This document shows, in pieces, positions 40,186 to 51,026 of a DNA stretch of 64,000 nucleotides. The position numbers were made by a program, and so were the translations under genes. The stretch is from Blastomussa wellsi. Lineage: Eukaryota; Cnidaria; Anthozoa; Scleractinia; Plerogyridae. The stretch lies in NCBI GenBank assembly GCA_947652115.1, contig OX393572.1, forward strand, positions 4,580,566 through 4,644,565, in the 5' to 3' direction. How positions within the stretch are numbered: the stretch's first letter is position 1; every line of letters begins with the position of its first letter. Below the pieces are notes generated by a model. The model saw only the letters and a list, made by a program, of their open reading frames with translations, made no database searches and was not told the DNA's origin.

Positions 40186-40508
40186 AAAATGCTTTCCAAG
40201 TTCTCTCGATCTTCTCAGGAATCATATGACTTGGAGGAGAATTTTAGTGGAGAGACAAATGCATAATGTACAACAACCAAGAAAAGGGCGGAAAAAGGAA
40301 CCCAATTCAATTTGATTCCGAGCTCTCTCTCATTGGTCAAAGCAGCGCACGTTTCTAAAACGAGTATTATTCGTTTTGGCATTGCTCTCAAAACGGACTA
40401 TTGTGCTCCAAATTATGCCCGACTGTTTCTGTTGTCCTCGTAATTATGCCGTAAAAAATGTTTCCCGGATCCCCGTGAAGCGCAAAAATAAAAATCATTT
40501 TTATTTAA

Positions 40509-40689
40509 GCAATAGACCACAAGTTTCTATGGTTTATAAGCTGATAAACCACGCGGGATGTTGGCAGAACACGAGAAGAATTTGTAAATCACGAGCCGCA
40601 GGCGAGTGATTTACGAATTCTTCGAGTGTTCTTCCAACATCCCAAGTGGTTTATCAGCTTATAAACCATAGAAACTTGTGATCTATTGC
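40509..40689. repeat. Near-perfect foldback element, 181 bp
   Basis: Almost the whole element is two inverted arms of about 87 bp around a 7-nt centre. Outer ends: GCAATAGACCACAAGTTTCT and AGAAACTTGTGATCTATTGC. As RNA it would form one long hairpin. Confidence 0.85.
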
Positions 40690-41827
40690 TTTTATATAAT
40701 AATTCAGAAGACGCGCGATTTTTCCATGAGTTTACTGGCACAATAAACCATAGCTGATTGACCAATCAGAGCGCGCGCATTGATTTGGTTATTATATAAA
40801 AAATTAGTAACACAATATGAACATTCGTCCAAGGATTTCGATTAAAAAGTTACTACATGTAACGTAATTTGGGCATTAAACTTATTACTACTTATTAATA
40901 CAGTTTTGGGCACTAAATTTTGTAGTTTTTACTCAATAAACGGACAATAGTAGCTCTACAACAACGAAATAACTGTTATGTCGCAAAATGGCACTATTAT
41001 GCCGGCATTATGCTCGATGCTCCCTCTATAGTATTATGCTCCAAATTATGCCGGCACAATGTGTTAACCCCTATCCTATAGGCGTTTTCGTGTGTACCTC
41101 GTTTTCATACATGTACCTTGACAATTATTTTTTCCCCAAACTCACTTTTTAACCAAGAAAATGTCAACTTTTAAAGATAACAATTTTGCCACAAGAATTA
41201 AGCTGTCTTCGAGCAACTTTGCACCTTAAAGGTAAAGATAGATTCTTAAGATAGTGCAGTGAAACATTTTACTGAATGCATACGCCATGACGGCATAGTG
41301 AAGCTTGTAAGATAAAGCAGTTCTTTTTATAATAAAATATTAAGAAAATACCATAAATTAACTCTAAAAGTCTTTATTCAAACTTAATAATTAAGGACAT
41401 CTGATATTTATAGGTAAGATTAAAGGAAAATTTCAGACATTTTAAGGAAAAGAAATTCATGTAATACATACAATTTAAAATACTTTAAGAGAAGCAACAA
41501 ACAACCCTTTAATTTTTATGCTTTAATTAATATGCTAAAGAGCAATTTGCGTTTCGTTTATCTTTTTAAAGACAATAAATTTTAACATGATCAACATAAT
41601 TATTTATTTTCTACGCGTTTGTAAACCTATTATAAGTAATTAAGTTATTTTAGAAGTTAACATGAATGTCTCCATATTTTTGCAGGCAATAAGTATTATA
41701 AAATAACTGAGGTATTACCCATGCTCTCATTTGTTGATAGGTGTGTTTAGATGAAAGTATGTAAACATGGTTATGACGTTTTACATTCGCGTGTATTTTT
41801 TAGAAACATTTTTGAAAAGCAATACAT

Positions 41828-41990
41828 GACTTTTCCGTGCTTACATAGCCTCATCTAAACACTCAAAGGAACTGGAAGAATTCTCGAAAGTTATGCTAAC
41901 CCAAAACGTGGTAGAGGGTTTGCATAACTGTCTCAAATTCTCCCAGCTCCCCTCGTGTTTAGATGAAGCTATGTAAACACGGAAAAAGTC
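41828..41990. repeat. MITE with 35-bp inverted repeats
   Basis: Ends GACTTTTCCGTGCTTACATA and TATGTAAACACGGAAAAAGTC are inverse copies with one mismatch. They continue into CCTCATCTAAACAC / GTGTTTAGATGAAG. The best copy of the family in this window. Confidence 0.8.
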
Positions 41991-42512
41991 CTCTATTGCC
42001 CAAATAAAGTGATGTTTTCCTTGTTTTCCATGAAAATGGTTTCTTATTGTGCTGCGCATGATTACTGCACACACAGGGAATTTAGCGTGGGTTTTTCTGG
42101 GACTACGATCCTGTGTATAGTGAGTAACAGCTAGTAGTAACAATCTCGTTCCCTGAGACTGCTGCTCAGTACTAAGAACACAGAAGACCAATTTCGAGCA
42201 TGTGCCGAGTACTCATTTCCCATTCTCAGCCAATCAGGTTTAAGTGCAAGTCCAATAATTATCATAGGATGAGCGAAAGAACACTCAAAAACACAATTTT
42301 TTCTGAAAACCTCTTTATGTGTGCTTTTGCGCATCTTATGATATTATATGATCATATTTAGTTAAAACAGTATGGTTTGTGATAAAATATCATAATACGT
42401 AAATTAGCTATGAAATGGTATCTAATGCTGACTGTGTCCCTTTAAAGCACAAAATTTTTTGAAAACCAAAAATACCATACACTATTTCTTTAAATATAGA
42501 ACACAAATACTG

Positions 42513-42738
42513 TCAGTGTGAAGCATCGTCACTGCTTTCGTCATCATGGATTGTTGTGTTCTGTAGCTGTTCAAGGGCTTTTTTCGCTTTTTCCTCTTCT
42601 TTATTCCAGAGCTCATACCGCTGAGAACTAAGAACCTGTTGAGCATGGTCTCGAGTCCAGCTGGCAAACATGTCTGCTCCAAACTCTTTATGAAGTTCAC
42701 TCCTTTGCATGTGGGATTTGGTGACCTCGTTGCTCATT
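42513..42738 (-). CDS. Exon 3 of the 128-residue gene
   Basis: The first base after CTTTAG completes the split Arg codon. The next codon is ATG, so an alternative start here is possible. 75 residues, stop at 42,513. Confidence 0.65.
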
Positions 42739-44367
42739 CTAAAGCAAGGTCAAAATTAATATGTACAAGCAATACACGAAAAAAGATTTAGCCAAGCCCT
42801 AAAAGTGGAGCTCCATATTTTTTTCTGGTTCATAATAATTTGAGAAAATGATCTAAATGAAAATACTTGCATACCTGACTCCTCGAGAAAGATTTTGTTG
42901 CTGAAAAAACATCAGAATTAATCGTCAACTCCAATCACAGAGATTCCACTGAGGATGACCGTGAAAAAATAAAGTCCAAAAAATTCAGCCTAAGCCTGTG
43001 ATACAATGGAAAACCATTACCTGGTCAGTGGTCAACTTCCAAAATACACATGACCTTTATGAGCCTGTGATATGGTCATGTGATACTGGTCAGCAGATAC
43101 CTTGTTTTGACAGCTGTCAATTGACCAAACCATTGTTGTTCGATATATCAAAGATATACGCTAATGTTGACATTAACCAGGTTGACGTGTTTCTCGAGTA
43201 TGGCCAACAGGTTGAGCGATGTCTTAGTATGTATGTAGAGCGTACACACAGATGCCTGTGAGCTATGTACATGTAACTAGACCATGAAAAATGAACTGCA
43301 TGGGTTCTCCTATTTCTTTGCATGCATGGTTCTCCAACCTTTATGTCCTTTATGAATATGGGGCTCCACTAAAAATGGCTCGAGCATTCATGGGAGGGGT
43401 GGGAACACTGTGTCCAAATGGTTGGTCCACAGGGGGCACTGAATTCAGCAGTCTGGGGTTAGGTATTGGTTGGTTACCAAGACTGTCAGGTACTTTTCTG
43501 GTGAGGAGAGAGAGGAGGGGGTAGGGAGAAGGGGAGTGCTATAATGAGCTAAGATAAGTTCTAACAGGCTGGGCCTATTGAGCTAGTTGTGGACTTCCTA
43601 ATTGCATGCATATGAATTACCCACAAAATACTCAAAACTTGCAGATAAAGATCTAAGGGCCTGATTACATGAGCCAGCCTGCCCTGGTTAGCCCGGTTGA
43701 GCCGGCCCTAAGAGAAGGTCTTGCCATATGGTACATAGGCAATTATTTGGTCGGCTAAAGTAGGATTAATGAATGGTACACATAAAAATCTGAGCTCCTA
43801 ATGGTATCACAGTGATATCACTCCATATATAGCTTCAGTACACTGGCATAGTAATTTTTGCAAAACTTGACCACTGTTTGTAGGTTTCCACTGGTGTAAA
43901 CACGTTTTTCGTCCGTTGAATTTTTTAAGATATGCTCGTGACCGTGTCCATTTAACTATTACAGTACCACTCTTGCTCTAAAATATGGCAGCAAATTTTA
44001 TCAACATCATTGCTGCCTTATCTTTAATTTTGTGACTGATTTTTTTTAATGAATTTATTAATTGAGTACTCACCGTTCGCTTTCGTTCAAAGCACGCTGA
44101 TAGAAGTTATTCATTCTCTCGGCACCTAACGCAGCTTCCTCTGGATTAGCATCAGATCGCTTCAAAGAGCAACAAAAGAACGAAGGGAATTGAAGAGGAC
44201 TGAGTCAAAAGGTTCAGGAAAAGTACTTAATGTTTTTTCCACAGTGTGATTTATTTGGAAGTCAAAGCATAGGTCATTCAATATGCACTCACTTCATTTG
44301 CTTGTGCTTTACATTCATCAGTAACAAATTGTCTCAAATCGTCGTGTTGACTCTGATCGTCCGCCAT
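42513..44367 (-). CDS. Small three-exon gene, 128 residues, function unknown
   Basis: Three minus-strand exons join in frame (44,293-44,367; 44,074-44,159; 42,513-42,738; 387 nt). Splice sites are consensus: GAA|GTGAGT, TTGAAG|CGA, CG|GTGAGT, GCTTTAG|A. The product begins MADDQSQHDDLRQFVTDE, continues NPEEAALGAERMNNFYQRAL, and ends with a helical, charged region (FGADMFASWTRDHAQQVL) and an acidic tail ending SDDASH. It is soluble, helical and has no signal or TM. I do not recognise the family. The consistent phases make it credible as a real host gene. Confidence 0.65.
44074..44159 (-). CDS. Exon 2 of the 128-residue gene
   Basis: Starts after TTTGAAG with CGA TCT GAT and ends at GAACG|GTGAGT, phase 2. 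Reads RSDANPEEAALGAERMNN and on to ALNESE. Confidence 0.65.
44293..44367 (-). CDS. Exon 1 of the 128-residue gene
   Basis: ATG at 44,367 in a good context (GCAAGCATGGCGG). 25 codons ending QANE, then GTGAGT; phase 0. Confidence 0.65.
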
Positions 44368-44884
44368 GCTTGCACTTTTGGTTTGGAAACCGTCGACAGA
44401 CAGTTTTCGGGAATTTTACATGACGTACGTACTCCGCAAAGTTGTATAGGGGGGGGGGGGGGGGTGGGGGGGCGGCTACTTGGGGTGTGTACTTGATCCG
44501 CGAGCGCGTGTTTCGACGAAAAAAAAAACGAAAACGTAGGAAATTATTTTCCGTCCATCCTCGTATCGTCAGTTTACTTTCTTCAAATATCATGTCATAA
44601 AGGACCATAAACGCTTCAAAAGACAGAATCTTGTCTTACCTTTCTGAAAACCTGTAACCTGCCTTATCAAGAAAATCATGTATGTATATATTTGTGTAAA
44701 AGCCGCGGATTCTGCTGCCTTTAAAAAGTTGTCAAAACACGATTCAGCGTTTGAAACTTATACCGTACAGGTAACTCGTTTTCCTGTGAATGGTCAAATG
44801 GCAATCCCGGCCAAGCTATTCAACTTTATAATATAATTTGGTTTTATCAACTGGGTTGATAATGTCAATTGGCCACCGTAAAGA

Positions 44885-44932
44885 GATTCAAGTGCTGACG
44901 TTTCGAGCGTTAGCCCTTCGTCGGAGCGAATC
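44885..44932 (-). ncRNA. Hammerhead-like ribozyme motif in Penelope end (copy 1)
   Basis: Minus strand, 48 nt. Stem I is GATTC...GAATC plus GCT...AGC, the core reads CCGACGA, stem II is GGGC-TAAC-GCTC, then GAAA and CGTC before the 3' side of stem I. It differs from the hammerhead consensus CUGANGA by a C for the U and has one extra A before stem II. Stem III is minimal. Penelope elements are known to carry hammerheads with very short stem III. Confidence 0.45.
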
Positions 44933-45021
44933 AAGGAATTGTGCGTCGTGTGTTTTTATATACAGAAAGATGGAGCTTCGCTATTGGCTGGTGCCTGGTA
45001 ACGTGAAAACTTCGGAATAAA

Positions 45022-46617
45022 TTAGTTGAATGAAAAGCGTTCGTTGATACCGTGAGGATTAAGAGTACCGATTTGAAAAATAAATTTTTGTTCTAGAGTT
45101 TTACGGCTTTCCGTGTTTCCTTGGTGAAGGGAAAGGCCGCAGACTGCCATATGTTGCTTAGAATGATTTGGGAGATTGAAGTGTCTCGCGACCGGTTTCG
45201 ATGCATTTTTGTCGTCTTTCTCTACGTCACGAAGGTGTTCTCGGAATCGGTCGCCAAGTCGTCTCCCTGTTTCGCCGATGTATAACTTTTTGCAAAGAGT
45301 GCAAGTTATACAGTAGATGGCATTGGCTGAGGTACAGGTGAAATGATCAGTGATTTTGATAGATCGCTTGGGTCCCGATATTTTGTCAACGTTGTGAATG
45401 AAAGGGCATGTTTTGCATCGTGCGCGAGCGCATTTAAAAGTTCCGGGTTGATCACTAGTTTGGAATGCACTTCTGACTAAAAAGTTACCTATGTTTTTGT
45501 CGCGTTTAAATGAAATTAATGGAGGTTGAGAAAAGATTCTACCAGTGTCGGGATCATTTTGAAGTAATTTAAAGTTTTTGAGAATGATGGATTTAACTGC
45601 GTGGTTGTGAGGGTGAAATGTGAGGGTGAATGGAATTCTATCGTTGTTTTCTCTCTGTGACGTTTGTAGTGCTGACTGTCGATCAATTTGCTGGGCGCGA
45701 TGATGGCCCGCTTGAACAACAGAAGTAGGATAGCCGCGTTTGTCGAAGAAATTGCACATTTCCTCTGATTTTAAGGAAAAATCAGAGTCGTCACTACAAA
45801 GACGGCGAAGTCTAAGAAACTGAGAATAAGGAATGGAATTCTTGACATGTGATGGATGTGAAGATGAATACAACAAATAGCTATGAGAATCTGTGGGTTT
45901 GTAGTGCACACTGGTGCATAAACTGTTGCCTTCGATAGAAACTTTGATATCCAGGAATGCTAAGGAAGTATTGGAAATTTCCCAGGTATATTTAAGGGCA
46001 GGATGAAACGAATTAACAGCGGTTATAAATTGATTAAGATCTTCTCTGGTAGAAGAGGTAGCGCCGATACAGTCGTCAATGTAGCGACGATAGAGTTCAG
46101 GTTTTGGGCCGTTGTATTGATTGAAAAATTGGTGTTCAATGTAGCCTACGAAAAGATTGGCGTAGCTGGGTCCCATTTTGGTACCCATGGCCACGCCATT
46201 GATTTGTTTGTAATAATTGTTCGCGAATGAAAAACAGTTGAGTGTTAACACTAACTCAGCCAGGCGGAGTAGTGTTTCCGAGCTTGGTTCCTTAACAGTG
46301 CGTAAATCAAAAAAATGTTTGAGGGCTAGAAGACCTTCGCCATTCAACTTTATAGCTAATAACCCAGAAACCTCGCATACAATTTTGCGTACAAAACTTG
46401 AAGTGGTCTGAAGTGTGAATTTTTGGTCGCACAACTTATCACAGGTAGCCCAAGTTCCTTTGGGAACCATCAACATGACGTTATTGTAAGAGTTTGTTTG
46501 GAATATAACGATCGTACAAAATAGTTCAAACAAACATAATAAAATCGACTTACCTGTCCTGTTCTGTGTATAACTTGTGTTTTTTATCTGAAACGCATCT
46601 AAACGCCATAAAAACAC
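45022..46617 (-). pseudogene. Penelope-like reverse transcriptase with GIY-YIG endonuclease, truncated
   Basis: An open frame of 531 codons, but the true RT part begins at about residue 50; the first codons derive from the inverted end. The N-terminal RT blocks are missing. RT motif A region reads EVSGLLAIKLNGEGL (residues 82-96), so the usual catalytic Asp appears as Glu and the motif is degraded. AMGTKMGPSYANLF (143-156) and YIDD (179-182) are kept. The C-terminal part has CITCTLCKKLYIGETGRRLG and EHL, the GIY-YIG nuclease core typical of Penelope elements. Inactive as an autonomous copy. Confidence 0.82.
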
Positions 46618-46727
46618 AAGTTATACAGAACAGGATTGGTAAGTCGATTTTATTATTTTTCTCCTTATTTCGAACTATTTTGTACGATCGTTAATAACGT
46701 CATGTTGACGGTTCCCAAAGGAGCTCC
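46456..46727. repeat. Inverted repeat at the 5' side of the Penelope element
   Basis: 'gggaacc-tcaacatgacgtt', 'aacgatcgtacaaaatagtt', 'aataaaatcgacttacc' and 'tataacttgtgttttt' each occur again inverted on the other side of about 46,595. The left arm has extra bases around 'gtaagagtttgtttgg'. Confidence 0.8.
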
Positions 46728-47391
46728 ATAGATTTATTATGCATACAGATGTATTAATTATGCATGCGTCTTATTGTCTTTTAATGCAATGGCCAGCTCC
46801 CTAAGGCACTGAATAATGCATTGATAATTACACTTACTGTGCAAATAATAGAGGATTTCATCGCGCTCCTTTTTTTTTCTCTTTTTCTCCCTTTCTCTGT
46901 TTCATTCTTCTTTCTTTACCAGTCCCTTCTCCACTACTTTTATGTATCCATACCCTTCTCGTTCTTTTTCTTTTATTCTTTTTCTTTTTCTTTTTAACCT
47001 GAATTTTATCGTTCCCCTCTGGTCGCTTGATCCTCAGTAATGAAGTTAAATCATGACGCGAAACGACCAGAGAGGAAAGCAAGAATTTATGATTTTGAAC
47101 CACATCTAGTGAGAATAAAACATATACTCAAACTTTTGATGGTACAAATTAGTGTTCACACTGCAAGATTTTTCCCACCAAAAGACCAGAATCAGTTAAA
47201 AGCGCAGCCTTTTTTCCTTAGGCCAATTTTCCCACCAATTTTCCCACCAAAATACTTTTTTCTCGATCCCTTTTAAAAGCGCAACCTCTTTATCAAACAA
47301 CAATTTTCCCGCCAAAAGAATTAGTTATTTTTTCGATTTGTTTCATATAAACTAATTATATTTTATTTCAAGCAATAAATATTGAACCTTC

Positions 47392-47531
47392 CAGTGACGG
47401 ATCTAGGGGAGGGGCCGGAGGGCCCGCTCCCCCCTCTCCCTATTGGCGAAAATTTTAAGGCCCGAAGGGCCGGCCAACCCCTCCCCCCCCCCCCCATCCC
47501 TCACCTAGAAAGAAGGCTGGATTCGCCACTG
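47392..47531. repeat. MITE, CAGTG-type ends
   Basis: Left CAGTGACGGATCTAGG and right CTGGATTCGCCACTG are inverse copies; the interior is GC-rich with a poly-C run. A matching target duplication is not obvious. Confidence 0.6.
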
Positions 47532-48190
47532 TCTTAATTCTTAGTTCTTGTGATTTTCTTTCAACCTGAAAAACAAGATGAAAAGTTGTTGTTAAAGGCT
47601 TCAAAATACCTGGCGCAACCACATTACAAGACGTCGTTATGTTTCCTAAACACGATCTACTCGCCTAATTCACTTGCTTTTTTGCCATTAAAATGAGGAG
47701 AAAGAAGTAACAAAAAATGAGTTTATCGGAAAACAACTTCGTCTAGATATTGTACTTTGAACAAGTAAAACACTAAGCGAAAAAGTGTTGTTTGGAAGAA
47801 AATATAACCTCAGTTCTCATTTTCAAAGGACACTTTCAAACAGCGTTGATTTCTCCATCATTGGAACGTCTTCTGAGAAAAAAAGACTTGCTGAAGAAAA
47901 ACCGAGTATTTGCGCAGAACAAGTATATTTAGAATGTGGTGCCTTTGCAAATATTATGACAAATGGTTAGACGTTCTCGTCTTCTCGGGTAAGGACAAAA
48001 ACCGTAGGTCCCGTCTCCTGCTTCTTCAGTGTTAGCTAGTGTTACGGTAAGCAGGGGACGTTAAAGAATCCACGCACTTCTCACAAAGTGTAGGGAACGA
48101 GGTTCCCGGTGTTCTTTCCCGCTTGGACGGACTTGTCCAAGAAAAATGAGTATGAGTATGAGTAACACCAGGTTAGAGGGCGTAAGTTTC

Positions 48191-48248
48191 CAACCTCGTT
48201 CCCAGGGTCTTTTCCCTGGCTAGGGAAAAGACCCTGGGAACGAGGTTG
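48191..48248. repeat. Perfect 27-bp inverted repeat, 4-nt loop
   Basis: CAACCTCGTTCCCAGGGTCT... and its exact complement are separated only by GGCT. The same CCTCGTTCCCAGGGTC word recurs at about 58,269, so it is probably the end of a dispersed element. Confidence 0.85.
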
Positions 48249-48295
48249 CGTAAGTTTCTAAAGCAACTGTGGTGCTGCGTCGGTGGGAAGTATAA

Positions 48296-48436
48296 CAATA
48301 TAATTTGGTTTCATCAACTGGGTTGATAATGTGAATTGGCCACCGTAATTAAAGAGATTCAAGAGCTGACGTTTCGAGCGTTAGCCCTTCGTCGGAGCGA
48401 ATCAAGGAATTGTGGGTCGTGTGTTTTTTATATAAC
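48296..48436 (-). repeat. Solo Penelope terminal segment
   Basis: Nearly identical to 44,825-44,965 (TTGGTTT-ATCAACTGGG, GGCCACCGTAA, 'ctgacgtttcgagcgttagc'), but not attached to an RT. Same orientation as the element at 44.8 kb. Confidence 0.78.
48356..48403 (-). ncRNA. Hammerhead-like ribozyme motif (copy 2)
   Basis: Same 48-nt motif as at 44,885-44,932, including the same C in the CCGACGA core. It differs only in the stem I internal loop (AGCTCTTGAATC instead of AGCACTTGAATC). Confidence 0.45.
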
Positions 48437-49218
48437 ACTAAGTTAGCCAAGGACAGGTTGTTCAAGCACGATTAGGATAATCTAGGATTAGAATTTCAGT
48501 TTTTAATTTTTCAGTGCTGTTTTCTGTTCATTTTATCGTCTACTTGTCTCAAACTCCATAAGACAAGAGCAATAACAGCACTTTTATGAAAGAGTAATTG
48601 GAAAGTCGATAATTTTCGGCCGTCACGAAAAAACAGAAAAACCACGTTCGCGCGAGCTAACGCGCGAGCTGCGTGAGATCTCCCAGCATTCTTTGCACGG
48701 GTCGGACAAATTTCGGCCATGTTGCTGAACGAAGCAAAATGCCAGCTCAAAATAAACAAGGTCGACGAAAGGTCTAACTTAGTGAGTTTCTTCGTTCGTT
48801 TCTCATCGTTCTTCGTGTTGCATGATTATTTACTTATCTTTGCGTATTTTTGTTGTATTTGATAGCAAGCTGGTGAGATGGCCGGGTCTTGTGAGCTGTG
48901 TTGCCGCGCGATTTTAATATGACTGATGGTAAGCTTATTCATAAATTTGCTAATTAAGGAAAATCAATATAAGTTATACTTTCAGTTTTCTATGGAGTTG
49001 GCTATGTTAAATATTTGAGTTTTCTATAAATAGATCTGGGTTGAACCAATTTGCTTTTCATATCCTGTGGAGGGGGCTGGTGGGGGGTGTGGGGGAATTG
49101 GGAGGGTTTAAGGAGGCATGTGAGGGGGCTGTACTCTGCCCATCAGGGGCACCTTTCACATGCTAATGGCATATACAATGTTAGCAAAAACTGTCTTTCT
49201 GTCTTTTTGTATGCCCAG

Positions 49219-49354
49219 TTCAGATGTTGTTCTTCGGTCTGCCACAGACCTTCCAACTCTCACGGTTTGGGATGCCATCTCGCGGTTTCACGGCTTTGCC
49301 TCTAAATCTCATGATGAATCAGAAAACCTTGAAATTGGCAAAACATCCCGTAAA
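49219..49354 (+). CDS. Possible isolated host exon
   Basis: Flanked by TATGCCCAG and AAA|GTATGA. One frame reads SDVVLRSATDLPTLTVWDAI and continues to ENLEIGKTSRK; another frame is also open. A short ATG-containing exon end (ATGACTGATG|GTAAGC) lies upstream at about 48,919 but does not fit the better frame. Unrecognised. Confidence 0.25.
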
Positions 49355-50567
49355 GTATGAAGGAATATCGAAAAATCTATGTTCATAACAGCTGAATTAA
49401 TCGAACTTATATGTGAGAGAAACCTGGGTACAAGGTCAGCATCATGCCAGTGAAACTTCGGTGTGCTAAGGTCTGTGGGAAAGCTTAACCTTCGAACACA
49501 AATTTCAAAATGGCTACTAGCTGTCCAGAACTCGAGAGTGAAACAAAATCAGAAAATGACTCTGTTTCATCTTTGGAACCTCAGCCATTCTACCGCGAAG
49601 AAAAGGATAACTCTTGAACAAATAATCTGTTTTTTTATTATTATTTGACGCATATTTTAGAAAACTCCAGGTTTGAGGTCCCAATCTCCAGGTTTTTTGG
49701 ACTTTTTTTCAAAACCTCCAGATTTGCATGTGATGGGGTTTTGAAGGTCTGCTGCCATGCCGAACTCAACTAAAGCGTGGCAGAAGCACAGCGTCTGAAT
49801 GAAACTTTTGAATTGAGTTTGGCATGGCAATAAGCTTGACAAGCTCTGCTGTGCTACACGGCTGTGGCGCAGCAGCAATTCAAATATTGTGCTTCTGCCA
49901 TACCAAAACACAATTGAAGAATGATATTAAATTATGTTAACTCCCATGGGGAGTTACTGCGCCTTGCAACAACACACGAACTCTGCCCACAACGACAGTT
50001 ACGTTTTTTGCTGCCATCAATCATCAAGCGGACCTCTCAGGAAACAGAAATTCACTTCAACAGGGTCAAAAGGTCACGTCTGTTGGTTGTGATTGGTAGC
50101 CTCGATCCATTTTGTTTTTTTATGATTTTCAAGAAAACGCTCCGTGACAAAATCATGCAGTTTATTTAACACCTGTGTTGCTTGGACAGCAATGGCTTAC
50201 AAAATAGATGTAGTATCCCTACTGTAAGTCAAATTATCCGAAGAGGTTAACAATGCCTAGTTGATGACCATGTTGGTTGGCCAGACAAAAGACACTTCTG
50301 GGGACCTTCTTTGAAAAGCCCAGTAGGACTCGCTAAGATCTCCTGCCACTGTAAATCAAGTATAATCACTGATGGGCAAGTAATAGTGTGTTATCTAATT
50401 AGATGGTTCTGCAGATGTCACTTGCAAAGGGTTTCCTTTAAACAAGCCTAGTCAGCTGGGCGATGTAGCAGCTCTCGTAAGGTCTCACATGAATGGCTTG
50501 ATACCCTGTGTGAAAACAATAAAACAAAACAACAGGAAGATTGCCCCTAGCCCCTATAGCATCTGCT
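49355..50567. other. Intergenic or intronic, no clear feature
   Basis: About 1.2 kb with no domain, no strong splice pair and no recognised repeat. Confidence 0.5.
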
Positions 50568-50574
50568 ACCAGTA

Positions 50575-51019
50575 CAGGGCTCGACACTAATGGTAGCCAA
50601 CTAGCCTCAGACTAGTAGAAATAGTTTTGGTTACTAGGTTTTTGATTTCCGCTAGCCACTTTGGTTAGCTAGTAAACAAAATAAAATTGGCCGAAGCAGT
50701 TTCTGTCTTCCTCAAGCAAGACAAAAACAAACACTTTGCTCGGAAACTGAAGATCTTTCATCATGGACATCTCGTGCTACCAGACTATGTTCCACAAAAA
50801 TTGTTTTATTATTGAAACTGATTTCAGAACAATGCAATTGCCAACATTATGTATTCAAAGAAAGCCGCTTGCTTTGTGCTTCCAAGTCTTGCTAGGGATC
50901 AACTGTCATCGGACCTAGCCAACACCAACACTGGGATAGCAAAAAAATTTTTGACTAGTAACATCTAAGTTGTCACTAGCCACGAGGCTAGTAAGCTGAA
51001 AAGTTAGTGTCGAGCACTG
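50575..51019. mobile_element. Non-autonomous hAT-like element, 445 bp
   Basis: Terminal inverted repeats CAGGGCTCGACACTAA and TTAGTGTCGAGCACTG (one mismatch). The flanking ACCAGTA is duplicated (50,568-50,574 and 51,020-51,026); a seventh-to-eighth-base mismatch could hide an 8-bp hAT duplication. No transposase. The interior is rich in CTAGCC / CTAGTAG words. Confidence 0.75.
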
Positions 51020-51026
51020 ACCAGTA

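Larger units (their letters stand above)
40186..42512. other. Intergenic, AT-rich, two MITEs, no gene
   Basis: Between the channel gene and the minus-strand small gene. Apart from the two foldback elements listed separately, I see only AT-rich DNA with no ORF of coding character. Confidence 0.6.
44825..46731 (-). mobile_element. Penelope-like element, 5'-truncated with inverted end
   Basis: A minus-strand retroelement with an RT-GIY-YIG ORF, a 3' terminal segment (44,825-44,960) with a hammerhead-like motif, and an inverted duplication of its 5' part (about 46,456-46,579 versus 46,612-46,727). Partial LTR-like ends and inverted or tandem copies are known for Penelope elements. A second copy of the 3' terminal segment stands alone at 48,296-48,436. 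Confidence 0.8.

Noticed and set aside
42875..42900. Possible 26-bp microexon of the minus-strand small gene
   Set aside because: Including it shifts the frame to an immediate stop in exon 3; skipping it keeps the frame.
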